Below are positions 9,159-17,741 of a stretch of DNA of 64,000 nucleotides, piece after piece. The DNA comes from CAWBJP01 sp963789165 (GTDB taxonomy: Bacteria; Actinomycetota; Acidimicrobiia; IMCC26256; BP-133): assembly GCA_963789165.1 (NCBI GenBank), contig CAWBJP010000007.1, positions 124,001 to 188,000 of the forward strand, read 5' to 3'. A model generated the notes under the pieces. The model did not search any database. It saw only the letters and a list, made by a program, of their open reading frames with translations, and had not been told where the DNA came from. Positions within the stretch are counted from its first letter, which is position 1, and every line of letters starts with the position of its first letter. The position numbers and the translations under genes are program-made.

Positions 9159-11252
9159 GTGGGGACGACGACGACATCGGAGGCCGCGCCGGCGCCGCCG
9201 GCTGCGGCCCCGCTGTTCCGCCGCGATCCGCTCCCGCTGCGGCCCATCCTGGCCGTGGTGGTCTTCGTCTTGGCCCAGCGGGTCCTGTTTCCGGCCCCGC
9301 TGGGTGTTCTCGTCCAGGGTCTGGTGCTGGGCGGGCTCACGGCCCTCATCGCCTTCGGCATCGCCCTTGTGCACCGGGCCGAGGGCATCGTCAACTTCGC
9401 CCAGGGCGACCTCGGCGGCCTCCCCGCCTCCCTGGCCGTGCTTCTCATCCTGGTCACCGGGGTGCCCTACGGCCTGGCGGTCGGCGCCGGCCTGATCGGG
9501 GCCGTCATCCTCGGCGCCCTCGTCCACTTTCTCGTCATCCGGCGCTTCGCCAAGGCTCCCCGACTCATCCTGACCGTGGCCACCGTGTTCCTGGCCCAGG
9601 TGCTGGCCGCCGGTGAGGTGGTGCTGCCCCGGGCCTTCAACGTCACCGGCGTGCCCCAGTCGTTCCCCTCCCCCTTCGACTTCTCCTTCTCGATCGGCCG
9701 GGTCGTGTTCTCCGGCAACGAGGTGGTGGCCATGGCCGCCATCCCGATCGTGCTCGCCGGCCTGGCCGGGTTCCTGCGCTACACGGCCCTGGGGATGGCG
9801 GTGCGGGCCAGCGCCGAGAACCCCGACCGGGCTGCCCTGCTGGGCGTGCCCGTGGCCCGGGTCCGGGCCACGGTGTGGATCGTGGCCGCCGTGCTGTCCA
9901 CCCTGGCCATCTTCCTGCGGGCCGGCGTGGTCGGCCTGCCCATCGGCCGGGTGTTGGGGCCCACCATCCTCCTGCGGGCGCTGGCCGGGGCGGTGGTGGG
10001 GCGCATGGAACGCCTCCCCGTCATCCTCGTAGCCTCGCTCGGGCTCGGCATGCTCGAGTCGGCCGTGATCTGGGACACCGGCCGGGCCCTGCTGGTCCCT
10101 CCCGTCCTCTTCGTCGTCCTCCTGGTGGCCCTGCTCGGCCAGCGGCGTGACCCCCGGGCGCAGGGGCGGGCCGCCGGGCTCGGGCGGTCGTCGTGGCCCG
10201 CGGTACGGGCCGTCCGGCCCGTCCCCCGGGCGCTGGCCCGGCTCCCCGAGGTCCGCCTGGCCCGGGTGGCGGTGGTGGCGGCGCCCGCCGCGATCCTGGC
10301 TCTCCTCCCCCTGGTGCTGCCCGAGAGCCGGCTCAACCTCCTGGCCCGGGTGGCCATCCTGGCCGTCGTCGGGGTGTCGCTGGTCGTGCTCACCGGCTGG
10401 AGCGGCCAGGTCAGCCTGGGCCAGATGGCGTTCGTGGGCATCGGGGCGGCGGTGGCCGGCGCAGCCACCGCCAACCTCGGATGGGACCTGTCCCTGGCCC
10501 TGCTCGCCGCCGGCGGGGTGGGGGCGGCGGCGGCCACCGTCATCGGGCTGCCCGCACTGCGCATCCCCGGACTGCTCTTCGCCGTGACCACCCTGGCCCT
10601 GGCCATGGCCACGTCGACGTGGTTCCTCAACGCCGAGTTCATGGGGTGGCTCCCCACCGGCCGCATCGAGCGCCCCGACCTGTTCGGGCGGGTGGCCATC
10701 AGCTCCGAGACGGCCTACTACTACGTCGCCCTGGGCGGCCTCGCCCTGGCTCTGATGGTGGCTCGCAACCTGCGCCGGGCCCGCACGGGGCGGGTGCTCA
10801 TCGGCACCCGGGACAACGAAGCAGCGGCGGCCGCCTTCGGGGTCAACGCCACCCGGGCCAAGCTGACCGCCTTCGCCGTGTCGGGATTCCTGGCCGCCTT
10901 CGCCGGGGGGCTCTACGTCCACCATCAGCAGAGCCTGGGGATCACCTCCTACCAGCCCGAGGAGAGCCTGCGGGTGTTCGCCATGGTGGTCATCGGCGGG
11001 CTCGGCTCGCTGCCCGGCGCCCTGGTGGGAGCGGCCTACGTGCAGGGCCTCGACTCGTTCCGGGCCGAGTTCCCCCGGGCCCTCCAGCCCTTCGTGGCTC
11101 TGCTGGGCACGGGCCTGGGCGGCCTGGTGGTGCTCACCGTCCTACCCGGGGGGCTCGGCGGGCTCATCTATACCGGACGGGACCGGGCCCTGCGCTGGGT
11201 CGCCCGACGCCGGGGATTGGGGCCGGGACCATCGGAAGCGACGTCGCCATGA
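9159..11252 (+). CDS. Branched-chain-type ABC importer, fused LivH-LivM permease
   Basis: A 697-residue membrane protein joining the two permease subunits of a HAAT-family importer. Residues about 20-320 are LivH-like (ALIAFGIALVHRAEGIVNFAQ, then SAENPDRAALLGVPVARVRA). A hydrophilic linker of about 40 residues follows, and residues about 360-680 are LivM-like (VVLTGWSGQVSLGQMAFVGI, IGTRDNEAAAAAFGVNATRA and a C-terminal VIGGLGSLPGALVGAAYVQG). Both EAA-type coupling loops look intact. The start is GTG 9159. The stop overlaps the next gene's ATG (ATGA at 11249), so translation is coupled to the MFS-LivF-LivG protein. Substrate is unknown; amino acids, amides or urea are typical. Confidence 0.92.
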   Translation: MGTTTTSEAAPAPPAAAPLFRRDPLPLRPILAVVVFVLAQRVLFPAPLGVLVQGLVLGGLTALIAFGIALVHRAEGIVNFAQGDLGGLPASLAVLLILVTGVPYGLAVGAGLIGAVILGALVHFLVIRRFAKAPRLILTVATVFLAQVLAAGEVVLPRAFNVTGVPQSFPSPFDFSFSIGRVVFSGNEVVAMAAIPIVLAGLAGFLRYTALGMAVRASAENPDRAALLGVPVARVRATVWIVAAVLSTLAIFLRAGVVGLPIGRVLGPTILLRALAGAVVGRMERLPVILVASLGLGMLESAVIWDTGRALLVPPVLFVVLLVALLGQRRDPRAQGRAAGLGRSSWPAVRAVRPVPRALARLPEVRLARVAVVAAPAAILALLPLVLPESRLNLLARVAILAVVGVSLVVLTGWSGQVSLGQMAFVGIGAAVAGAATANLGWDLSLALLAAGGVGAAAATVIGLPALRIPGLLFAVTTLALAMATSTWFLNAEFMGWLPTGRIERPDLFGRVAISSETAYYYVALGGLALALMVARNLRRARTGRVLIGTRDNEAAAAAFGVNATRAKLTAFAVSGFLAAFAGGLYVHHQQSLGITSYQPEESLRVFAMVVIGGLGSLPGALVGAAYVQGLDSFRAEFPRALQPFVALLGTGLGGLVVLTVLPGGLGGLIYTGRDRALRWVARRRGLGPGPSEATSP

Positions 11253-14128
11253 GCCGGCGCGAACGGCTCCGGAACCGGCTGACCGTCGGGTTGACGGGCG
11301 GCGCCCCGCTGTATCCCCTGATCGTCCTGTTCGGACTCAACGCCGTCGATGAACTCGACCGGGCCGCCCTCAACGTGCTCACCCCCGAGATCAGGGACCA
11401 CTTCGGCCTGAGCCTGTCCGGCGTGCTGAGCCTGGTCGCCCTGGTCGAGGTGGGAGCCATCATCCTCGGCCTGCCCCTCGCCTTCTGGGCCGACCGCCGC
11501 TCCCGGGTACGGATCGCCAGAACCGGGGCCACCTTGTGGGGCGGCTTCTCGCTCCTCACCGGGCTCGCCCCCAACCTGGGGGTCCTGGCCGTGGCCCGGG
11601 CCGGGGCGGGCATGGGGCGGGCGGTGAACACCCCCACCCACTTTTCCCTCCTGGCCGACTACTACCCGACCACGGTGCGGCCCAAGGTCTACGGGGTCCA
11701 CCGCTCGGCCAACTCCGTCGGCCAGATCGTCGGTCCCCTCCTCGGTGGGGTGATGGCGCTGTTCCTGGGTTGGCGGGCCCCGTTCCTGCTCTTCGCCGTG
11801 CCCACCGCCGTGTTCGTGGTGCTGGCCCGGCGCCTGAAGGAACCCACCCGGGGGGCGGAGGAGCGCCGGGCCCTCGGAGCGTCGGAGGACGTCGCCCTGA
11901 CCGAGGAGACCGCCCCCCGCTTCGGGGAGGGGGTGCGCCTCCTGTGGAGCGTCCGCAGCCTGCGGCGCATCTGGTACTCGCTGCCGTTCGTGGCCGGGGT
12001 GATCTTCGTGGGCCTGGGCGCCCTCTTCTCCCTCTTTTACGAGGAGGAGTTCGGCCTGAACGAGGCGCAGCGGGGCCTGGTGTCGGCCATCACCGAGCCG
12101 TTCCAGATCGTCGGCCTGCTGGTCGGGATCCCGCTGGCGAACAAGCTCATGCGCCGCGACCCGGCACTGGTGCTCCGCCTCCTGGCCGTCATGGGGTTGG
12201 TGATCTCGTCAGCCTTCGCCGGGTTGGCGCTGGCCCCCACCCTGCCGGTCGTCATCGGGCTGCACCTGTTCGTGGCCGGGGTGGGGGCGGTGCTCCAGCC
12301 CGGCGCCTACGCCCTGGTGTCACTGGTGACCCCGCCCCGGGCCCGGTCCCTCGGCTTCGCCCTGGGCGGGGCGTTCGTCCTCCCCGGCCTCATCGCCTTT
12401 CCCGTCATCGGGGCGGTGGCCGATTCCTACGGCGTGCGCAAGGCCCTGCTCGTGCTCGTGCCCCTGCTCGTCATCGGCGGGTTCATCCTGGCGTCGGCGG
12501 GCAAGTTCCTCAATGCCGACATCGTCCGGAGCCGCACCGCCTCCCTGGCCCGGGCCGAGGCCCTCCTGGCCCGGCGGCGGGGGGAAGCCAAGCTGCTCGT
12601 CGTCCGGGGCCTCGACGTCGACTACGACGGCACCCAGGTGCTCTTCGGCGTCGACTTCGAGGTGGGCGAAGGGGAGATCGTCGCCCTGCTCGGCACCAAC
12701 GGCGCGGGCAAGTCGACGCTGCTGCGGGCGATCTCGGGGCTGATCGAGCCCTCCGCCGGGGTGGTGGTGCTCGACGGTGTCGACCTCACCGGGGTCGCCC
12801 CGCACCATGTCGCGGGCATGGGCGTCGCCCAGGTGCCGGGCGGCAAGGGGGTCTTTCCCTCCCTCACCGTCGCCGAGAACCTGCGGGTGGCGGCCTGGGG
12901 CCAGCACCTGCGGGGGCCGGAGGCGGACGCGGCCATGACCGAGGCGACCGTCCATTTCCCGGTGCTCCGTCAGCGCCTCGACCAGCCCGCCGGCACCCTG
13001 TCGGGGGGAGAGCAGCAGATGCTGGCGCTGGCCCAGGCGTTCGTGTCCCGCCCCCGCCTGCTGCTGGTCGACGAGTTGTCGCTGGGCCTGGCTCCGGCGG
13101 TGGTGGGGCGGCTCCTGGAGGTCATCCGGGAGATCCGGGACCGGGGCACCACCGTCGTCCTGGTGGAGCAGTCGGTGACCACCGCGCTGGCCCTGGCCGA
13201 CGTCGCCTTCTTCATGGAGAAGGGCGAGATCCGCTTCCGGGGCCCGGCCGCGGAGCTGGCGGCGCGGCCGGATCTCCTGCGCGCCGTGTTCCTGCGACCC
13301 GTGCCTCTGGCGGCTTCACCGCCGGCCCCTTCCCCACGCCCGGCCGGTCCCGCCCTCCCGGCCGTGCTGGAGGTGGAGGGCCTGACCAAGCGCTTCGGGG
13401 CGGTGGTGGCCCTCGACGAGGCATCCCTGTCGGTCCCTCCCGGCCGCATCCTGGGGATCATCGGGCCCAACGGCGCGGGCAAGACGACCCTGTTCGACGC
13501 CATCTCCGGCTTCCTCGTCCCCGATGCCGGCCGGGTGGTGCTCGGCGGGCGGGACGTCACCCGCCTGGGGCCGGACCGGCGGGCCCGCCTCGGGCTGGGA
13601 CGCTCGTTCCAGGACGCCCGCCTGTTCCCCTCCCTGACGGTGGCCGAGGCCGTCGGACTGGCCCTGGAACGGAAGGTGGAGGTGCGGGATCCGCTGGCCA
13701 TCGCCCTCGGTCTGCGGACCGTGGCCCGGTCCGAGAGGTGCGTGGCCGACCGTGTGTCTGAGATCATCGAGCGTATGGGTTTGGGGGGCTACGCCGATTC
13801 CTTCGTGTCCGAGCTGTCCACCGGCACCCGCCGGCTGGTCGACCTGGCTTGTGTCCTGGCCCACGAGCCGACCGTCCTGCTCCTCGACGAGCCGTCGTCG
13901 GGCATCGCCCAGCGGGAGGCAGAGGCGCTCGGACCAGTGCTCGTCGACATCCGGGACCAGACCGGTGCCGCCCTGGTGGTCATCGAACACGACCTGCCCC
14001 TGGTGTCGGGCATCGCCGAGGAGATGGTCGCCCTCGACCTGGGCCGGGTCCTGGCCCGCGGCACCCCGGCCGAGGTCCTGGCCGACCCTCTGGTGACCGC
14101 CGCCTACCTGGGGGCACCCCGTGCCTGA
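11249..14128 (+). CDS. MFS transporter fused to two branched-chain-type ABC ATPases
   Basis: A continuous 959-codon frame with three units. Residues 1-425 are a twelve-helix major facilitator domain (LNAVDELDRAALNVLTPEIR, FWADRRSRVRIARTGAT, GMGRAVNTPTHFSLLADYY). Residues about 450-685 are a LivF-type ATPase: Walker A GTNGAGKST, signature LSGGEQQ, Walker B LLLVDELS. After a proline-rich linker, residues about 708-955 are a LivG-type ATPase: GPNGAGKTT, signature-like ELSTGTRR and LLLDEPSSG. The second signature is degenerate. Linkers show no sign of a lost stop. Overlaps of 4 bp upstream and 8 bp downstream tie it to the permease and binding protein. It is presumably the energy module of that importer with an attached secondary carrier. 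Confidence 0.9.
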   Translation: MSRRERLRNRLTVGLTGGAPLYPLIVLFGLNAVDELDRAALNVLTPEIRDHFGLSLSGVLSLVALVEVGAIILGLPLAFWADRRSRVRIARTGATLWGGFSLLTGLAPNLGVLAVARAGAGMGRAVNTPTHFSLLADYYPTTVRPKVYGVHRSANSVGQIVGPLLGGVMALFLGWRAPFLLFAVPTAVFVVLARRLKEPTRGAEERRALGASEDVALTEETAPRFGEGVRLLWSVRSLRRIWYSLPFVAGVIFVGLGALFSLFYEEEFGLNEAQRGLVSAITEPFQIVGLLVGIPLANKLMRRDPALVLRLLAVMGLVISSAFAGLALAPTLPVVIGLHLFVAGVGAVLQPGAYALVSLVTPPRARSLGFALGGAFVLPGLIAFPVIGAVADSYGVRKALLVLVPLLVIGGFILASAGKFLNADIVRSRTASLARAEALLARRRGEAKLLVVRGLDVDYDGTQVLFGVDFEVGEGEIVALLGTNGAGKSTLLRAISGLIEPSAGVVVLDGVDLTGVAPHHVAGMGVAQVPGGKGVFPSLTVAENLRVAAWGQHLRGPEADAAMTEATVHFPVLRQRLDQPAGTLSGGEQQMLALAQAFVSRPRLLLVDELSLGLAPAVVGRLLEVIREIRDRGTTVVLVEQSVTTALALADVAFFMEKGEIRFRGPAAELAARPDLLRAVFLRPVPLAASPPAPSPRPAGPALPAVLEVEGLTKRFGAVVALDEASLSVPPGRILGIIGPNGAGKTTLFDAISGFLVPDAGRVVLGGRDVTRLGPDRRARLGLGRSFQDARLFPSLTVAEAVGLALERKVEVRDPLAIALGLRTVARSERCVADRVSEIIERMGLGGYADSFVSELSTGTRRLVDLACVLAHEPTVLLLDEPSSGIAQREAEALGPVLVDIRDQTGAALVVIEHDLPLVSGIAEEMVALDLGRVLARGTPAEVLADPLVTAAYLGAPRA

Positions 14129-16208
14129 TCGGCAGGCGGTGCTCGTGGCCATGGCCAAGGGGCTGGCCCGCTACCGCTACGTGCTGGCGGTGGTGTCGGC
14201 TGTCCTCGTGCTCCTCGCCCTCCTACCCGAGGGGTCGTCACCGGCCCGGCAGGCGGCGGGGCCGGGCGCTGACGGCGGTTCGAACGGCGGCTTCACCACC
14301 ATCGACCCCACGCCGGGCCGGACACCTGGACGGGGCGGGTCGGGCACGGGGGGGTCGGTCGGCGCCGGGACTCCGGGCGAACCGGGGACGGCCGCTCCCG
14401 ACAGCACCGCCACCACCAGCCGGACGGGCTCCGCCGGCGGAGCGGCGACCACCTCGAGCACCGGCACGCCGGCGGCCAGCGCCTCCTTGCCCCCCGGGCT
14501 GCTGCCCGACCCCCCGTGCGATGCGACGACCGGCCGGCTGGCCGTTCCCACCCGCTACGCCCCGCCCTGCATGCCGGCGGTGGCCGGCAACGGCGGCGCC
14601 ACCTACCAGGGCGTCACGGCCGACACGATCACCGTGGCCGTCTACATCAACCGGCTGAACCCGGCGGCCCAGGCGCTCCTCACCGCCTCCGGGTTCAACG
14701 ACTCGGACGAGGACATGAAGGCCACCTACCGGTCCTACGTGGACTACTTCGAGCACCACTACCAGACCTGGGGCCGGAAGGTGAAGCTGGTCTTCGTCGA
14801 TCCGTCGGGCGAAGACGACGACGACGCCGCCGCCCGGGCCGACGCCGTCCGGGTGGCCACCGAGATCAAGGCCTTCGCCTCCTGGGGCGGGCCCATCGCC
14901 ACCAACGCCTACGCCGACGAGCTCGCCGCCCGCAAGGTGCTCTGCATCTGCACCGTGTCCCAGCCCATCGAGTACTACACCGCCCGGGCTCCCTACGTGA
15001 TCTCCACCCTGATGAGCGCCACTCAGGGCTACACCCACCGGGCCGAGTACGTCGGCAAGCGGCTGGCCGGCCGTCCGGCGCAATACGCCGGGGACCTGTT
15101 CCTGGCCCAGCAGCCCCGCAAATTCGGACTGCTGTACTACGAGACGGCCGAGCAGTCCTACCGGACAGGTGTGGAGTTCTTCGAGCGGGAACTGTCCCGC
15201 TACGGGGTGTCCCTGGCCGAGAAGCTGGCCTTCACCGGAGCCAACATCGACCCCGCCGCCACCCAGGAACAGGCCCGGACCATGATCGCCCGCCTGAAGG
15301 AGGCGGGGGTGACCAGCGTGATCTTCGCCGGCGATCCCCTTTCGCCCGTGTTCTTCACCCAGGAGGCGACGCGCCAGCGCTACAGCCCCGAGTGGGTGCT
15401 GACCGGCTCGGCCTTCACCGACACGAGCTTCTTCGCCCGGACCTACGACCAGACCCAGTGGGCCCACGCCTTCGGGCTGTCCTTCCTGCCCGCCCGCCTG
15501 CCGATGGAACAGGGCGACTCCTACCGGGTGCACGTCTGGCACCACGGCTCCCCGCCGCCGGCCGAGGCGGCCCACGGGCTCATCTACAGCGTGCCGTGGA
15601 CCTTTTACACCGGGCTGCATCTCGGTGGCCCGGCGCTGACTCCCGAATCCATCCGAGACGGGCTGTTCCGCTTCCCGCCCACCGGCCGGGGTTCGCTCAC
15701 CAACGTCCACGTCTCCTTCGGGCGCCACGGCGTCTGGTCCTTTGACGACTACCTGGCCAACGACGACGCCACCGAGGTCTGGTGGGATACGACGACGACA
15801 GGCGAAGACGAGGTGGGCAACTCGGGCGTCGGCATGTACCGCTACGTGGAGGGCGGGCGGCGCTACCTCCCCGGCCAGCATCCGACCACCGACCCCTTCG
15901 TCTTCAACCGGGATGGGACGGTCGCTATCTACAACGAGCCGCCGCCGCCCGACCGTCCGCCGCAGCTACGAGCACAAGGCCTGACCAACCTCGGCCACGA
16001 CGGCGGCCGGCTCGTCCCGGAAGCGGCACCAGGGGTACTGGAGGACGAGCCAACCCGAGAGTCTGATCCGGTTGAGTCGGAGCCGGTCGTGCTCGAAGGC
16101 GCCCTCGTGTTCGTGGGCGACCCGGCCGTCACACTCGACGGCCACCCGCTGGTCCGGCCAGGCGAGGTCGAGGAAGTAGTCGAGGACGGGATACTCGAAA
16201 ACTGGTGA
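14121..16208 (+). CDS. Membrane-tethered substrate-binding protein of the liv-type importer
   Basis: The frame begins at GTG 14121 inside the end of the MFS-ABC gene. Residues 20-36 are a single membrane helix (VLAVVSAVLVLLALLP), followed by about 100 residues rich in Gly, Thr, Ser and Pro, which would act as a flexible tether. From about residue 150 a type-1 periplasmic binding fold follows (YQGVTADTITVAVYINRLNP, YRSYVDYFEHHYQTWGRKVK, VTSVIFAGDPLSPVFFTQEA). No lipobox was found, so it is anchored by the helix and not as a lipoprotein. The last 80 codons lie antisense to the neighbouring AbiEi-like gene and look unlike protein; the true end may be near 15980, with a one-base error hiding it. 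Confidence 0.85.
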   Translation: MPDRQAVLVAMAKGLARYRYVLAVVSAVLVLLALLPEGSSPARQAAGPGADGGSNGGFTTIDPTPGRTPGRGGSGTGGSVGAGTPGEPGTAAPDSTATTSRTGSAGGAATTSSTGTPAASASLPPGLLPDPPCDATTGRLAVPTRYAPPCMPAVAGNGGATYQGVTADTITVAVYINRLNPAAQALLTASGFNDSDEDMKATYRSYVDYFEHHYQTWGRKVKLVFVDPSGEDDDDAAARADAVRVATEIKAFASWGGPIATNAYADELAARKVLCICTVSQPIEYYTARAPYVISTLMSATQGYTHRAEYVGKRLAGRPAQYAGDLFLAQQPRKFGLLYYETAEQSYRTGVEFFERELSRYGVSLAEKLAFTGANIDPAATQEQARTMIARLKEAGVTSVIFAGDPLSPVFFTQEATRQRYSPEWVLTGSAFTDTSFFARTYDQTQWAHAFGLSFLPARLPMEQGDSYRVHVWHHGSPPPAEAAHGLIYSVPWTFYTGLHLGGPALTPESIRDGLFRFPPTGRGSLTNVHVSFGRHGVWSFDDYLANDDATEVWWDTTTTGEDEVGNSGVGMYRYVEGGRRYLPGQHPTTDPFVFNRDGTVAIYNEPPPPDRPPQLRAQGLTNLGHDGGRLVPEAAPGVLEDEPTRESDPVESEPVVLEGALVFVGDPAVTLDGHPLVRPGEVEEVVEDGILENW

Positions 16209-16874
16209 CGGGAGACCGGCGTCCTCCAGAACGGTGGCCATGAGGCGTGCGAAGTGGCTGCCTGGAGGCGCCCCCTCGCCGTAGCGCTGCAGGAGGACAC
16301 GGCGGAAAGCGGTGACGCCCGGCCGTCCGCGGCGGGCATGGAGCAGGAGGCACTCCCACAGGTCGTCCCAGGCGACGAGCTTCTGCCGCCGGGCGGAGTC
16401 GAAGAGCTTGAGCCGTTCGGTGTCACTGCCGACCTGTGGGAAACAGTCGAAGAGGGTCCGGGCCATACCGGTGACCGGGATGCGATCGCGGACGGACGGC
16501 CGGGCAAGAGAGAATGCCCTGCTCTCATGGAAGTCGATCCCGGACCGGCGCTCGGGCCGGCGATGGCGGGGCACGGTGACGTCGATGAACCCGGGGGCCA
16601 GGCAGCCGTCGAGCCCCCAGAGATGCGCGGCGCTGAGATGCGATACCAGCGCCTCGCTCCTCGCCGACAGCACGGCTGCCAACGCCCGTAGCTCCCAGGA
16701 CCGTCGAACGCCCCACGGCCGGTACACACCGGGCCCCTCCCTGATCAACCGCCCGACGCGCTCCTGTCGGCGTATCCAGGTCTCTGGCGCGCCGGCACCG
16801 ACAAGTTGGTTCCACATGACGAGCGAGTGCTGATCCCAGCCGATCTCGTCCACGAGCGCAGCCCAGTCGCTCAC
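15966..16874 (-). CDS. AbiEi-like winged-helix / DUF559 (Vsr-like nuclease) protein
   Basis: 302 residues. The N-terminal half (about 1-110) looks like the AbiEi antitoxin winged helix: IRRQERVGRLIREGPGVYRP, then ALAAVLSARSEALVSHLSAA. The C-terminal half is a DUF559 PD-(D/E)XK-type domain with VAVECDGRVAHEH, EHDRLRLNRIRLSGW and VLQYPWCRF, related to Vsr repair nucleases. No AbiEii-like toxin gene is next to it; such orphan two-domain proteins are common in actinobacteria. The GTG start at 16874 is chosen because GAGGAAGG precedes it. Upstream lie two long palindromes (repeat C) that resemble the paired operators AbiEi proteins bind. Its 3' end overlaps the convergent binding-protein frame by 243 bp. 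Confidence 0.75.
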   Translation of the reverse strand: MSDWAALVDEIGWDQHSLVMWNQLVGAGAPETWIRRQERVGRLIREGPGVYRPWGVRRSWELRALAAVLSARSEALVSHLSAAHLWGLDGCLAPGFIDVTVPRHRRPERRSGIDFHESRAFSLARPSVRDRIPVTGMARTLFDCFPQVGSDTERLKLFDSARRQKLVAWDDLWECLLLHARRGRPGVTAFRRVLLQRYGEGAPPGSHFARLMATVLEDAGLPSPVFEYPVLDYFLDLAWPDQRVAVECDGRVAHEHEGAFEHDRLRLNRIRLSGWLVLQYPWCRFRDEPAAVVAEVGQALCS

Positions 16875-16891
16875 GCCCCCACCGCCTTCCT

Positions 16892-17014
16892 CGAACTGGC
16901 GCTTCTCACCGCCGCCATGCGGCGGTGAGACACGCCGGTTGGTTGGTAAGGGGGAAGTGGCCACGAACTGGCTCTGTTCACCGCCGCTATGCGGCGGTGA
17001 GACACGCCGGTTCG
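16892..17014. repeat. Repeat C: two 72-bp-spaced copies carrying a long palindrome
   Basis: CGAACTGGCNCT starts each copy (16892 and 16964), and the copies agree over about 50 bp up to CACGCCGGTT. Copy 1 contains a perfect palindrome at 16904-16930 with 12-base arms (TCTCACCGCCGC/GCGGCGGTGAGA, spacer CAT). Copy 2 has 10-base arms at 16978-17000 with spacer TAT. The pair lies between the divergent AbiEi-like gene and msrA. It could be a two-site operator for the AbiEi-like protein. Confidence 0.85.
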
Positions 17015-17099
17015 GGCAGGGGGGAGGTGGCGGCCGGGCGGGACGGCAGGGCGTCGGCGGGCGGCGGCTGTCGCGGGCTCGGAGAGCCCAGGCCGGGGG

Positions 17100-17105
17100 T
17101 ACGGT
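17100..17105 (+). promoter_or_regulatory. -10-like TACGGT before msrA
   Basis: TACGGT ends 6 bases before ATG 17112 and no ribosome binding site is seen; leaderless start inferred. Confidence 0.4.
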
Positions 17106-17111
17106 AGCGGC

Positions 17112-17741
17112 ATGTTCGGAGCGCACAAAACGAAAATGGTGGAGCCGGAGCGGGCGCTGGCGGGACGGGCTCAGGAGATGCCCGTGCCGGAGCGGCACTT
17201 CGTGCTCGGGACGCCGCTGGCCCCCCCGTTCCCGGAGGGCCTGGAGCGGATCGTGGTCGGGATGGGGTGCTTCTGGGGGGCGGAACGGAAGTACTGGGAG
17301 GCCGGCGGCGTGCACACGACGGCGGCCGGTTATGCCGGCGGGTACACACCCAACCCGACCTACGAGGAGGTGTGCTCCGGGAAGACCGGCCACACCGAGG
17401 TGGTGCTGGCCGTGTTCGACCCCACCGCCACGAGCTACGAGGCCATGCTCAAGATCTTCTGGGAGGCGCACGACCCGACCCAGGGCATGCGACAGGGCAA
17501 CGACGTCGGCACCCAGTACCGCTCGGCCATCTATGTCCACAGTCCGGAGCAGCGGGAAGCCGCCATCGCCTCCCGCGACGCCTACAACAAGGCGCTGCGG
17601 GAAGCCGGCTACAGCGAGATCACCACCGAGATCGCCGAGGCGGGGCCCTTCTACTACGCCGAGGACTACCACCAGCAGTACCTGGCCAAGAACCCTTACG
17701 GCTACTGCGGCATCGGTGGAACGGGAGTCAGCTGCTCGTGA
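17112..17741 (+). CDS. msrA: Peptide-methionine (S)-S-oxide reductase A
   Basis: Repairs oxidised methionine in proteins using thioredoxin. It has 209 residues. The active site GCFWGAE carries the catalytic Cys53; AGYAGGYTPNPTYEEVCSG and DPTQGMRQGNDVGTQYRSAI are the family's substrate and recycling regions. The C-terminal GYCGIGGTGVSC carries the resolving cysteines. A 45-residue N-terminal extension precedes the core, as in many actinobacterial forms. The stop overlaps the GTG of the acyl-CoA synthetase (GTGA), so the two are co-transcribed. Confident. Confidence 0.96.
   Translation: MFGAHKTKMVEPERALAGRAQEMPVPERHFVLGTPLAPPFPEGLERIVVGMGCFWGAERKYWEAGGVHTTAAGYAGGYTPNPTYEEVCSGKTGHTEVVLAVFDPTATSYEAMLKIFWEAHDPTQGMRQGNDVGTQYRSAIYVHSPEQREAAIASRDAYNKALREAGYSEITTEIAEAGPFYYAEDYHQQYLAKNPYGYCGIGGTGVSCS

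Noticed and set aside
16892..17014. Repeat C as a CRISPR array
   Set aside because: Only two copies, with a single 22-bp spacer-like gap, strong internal palindromes and no cas genes.
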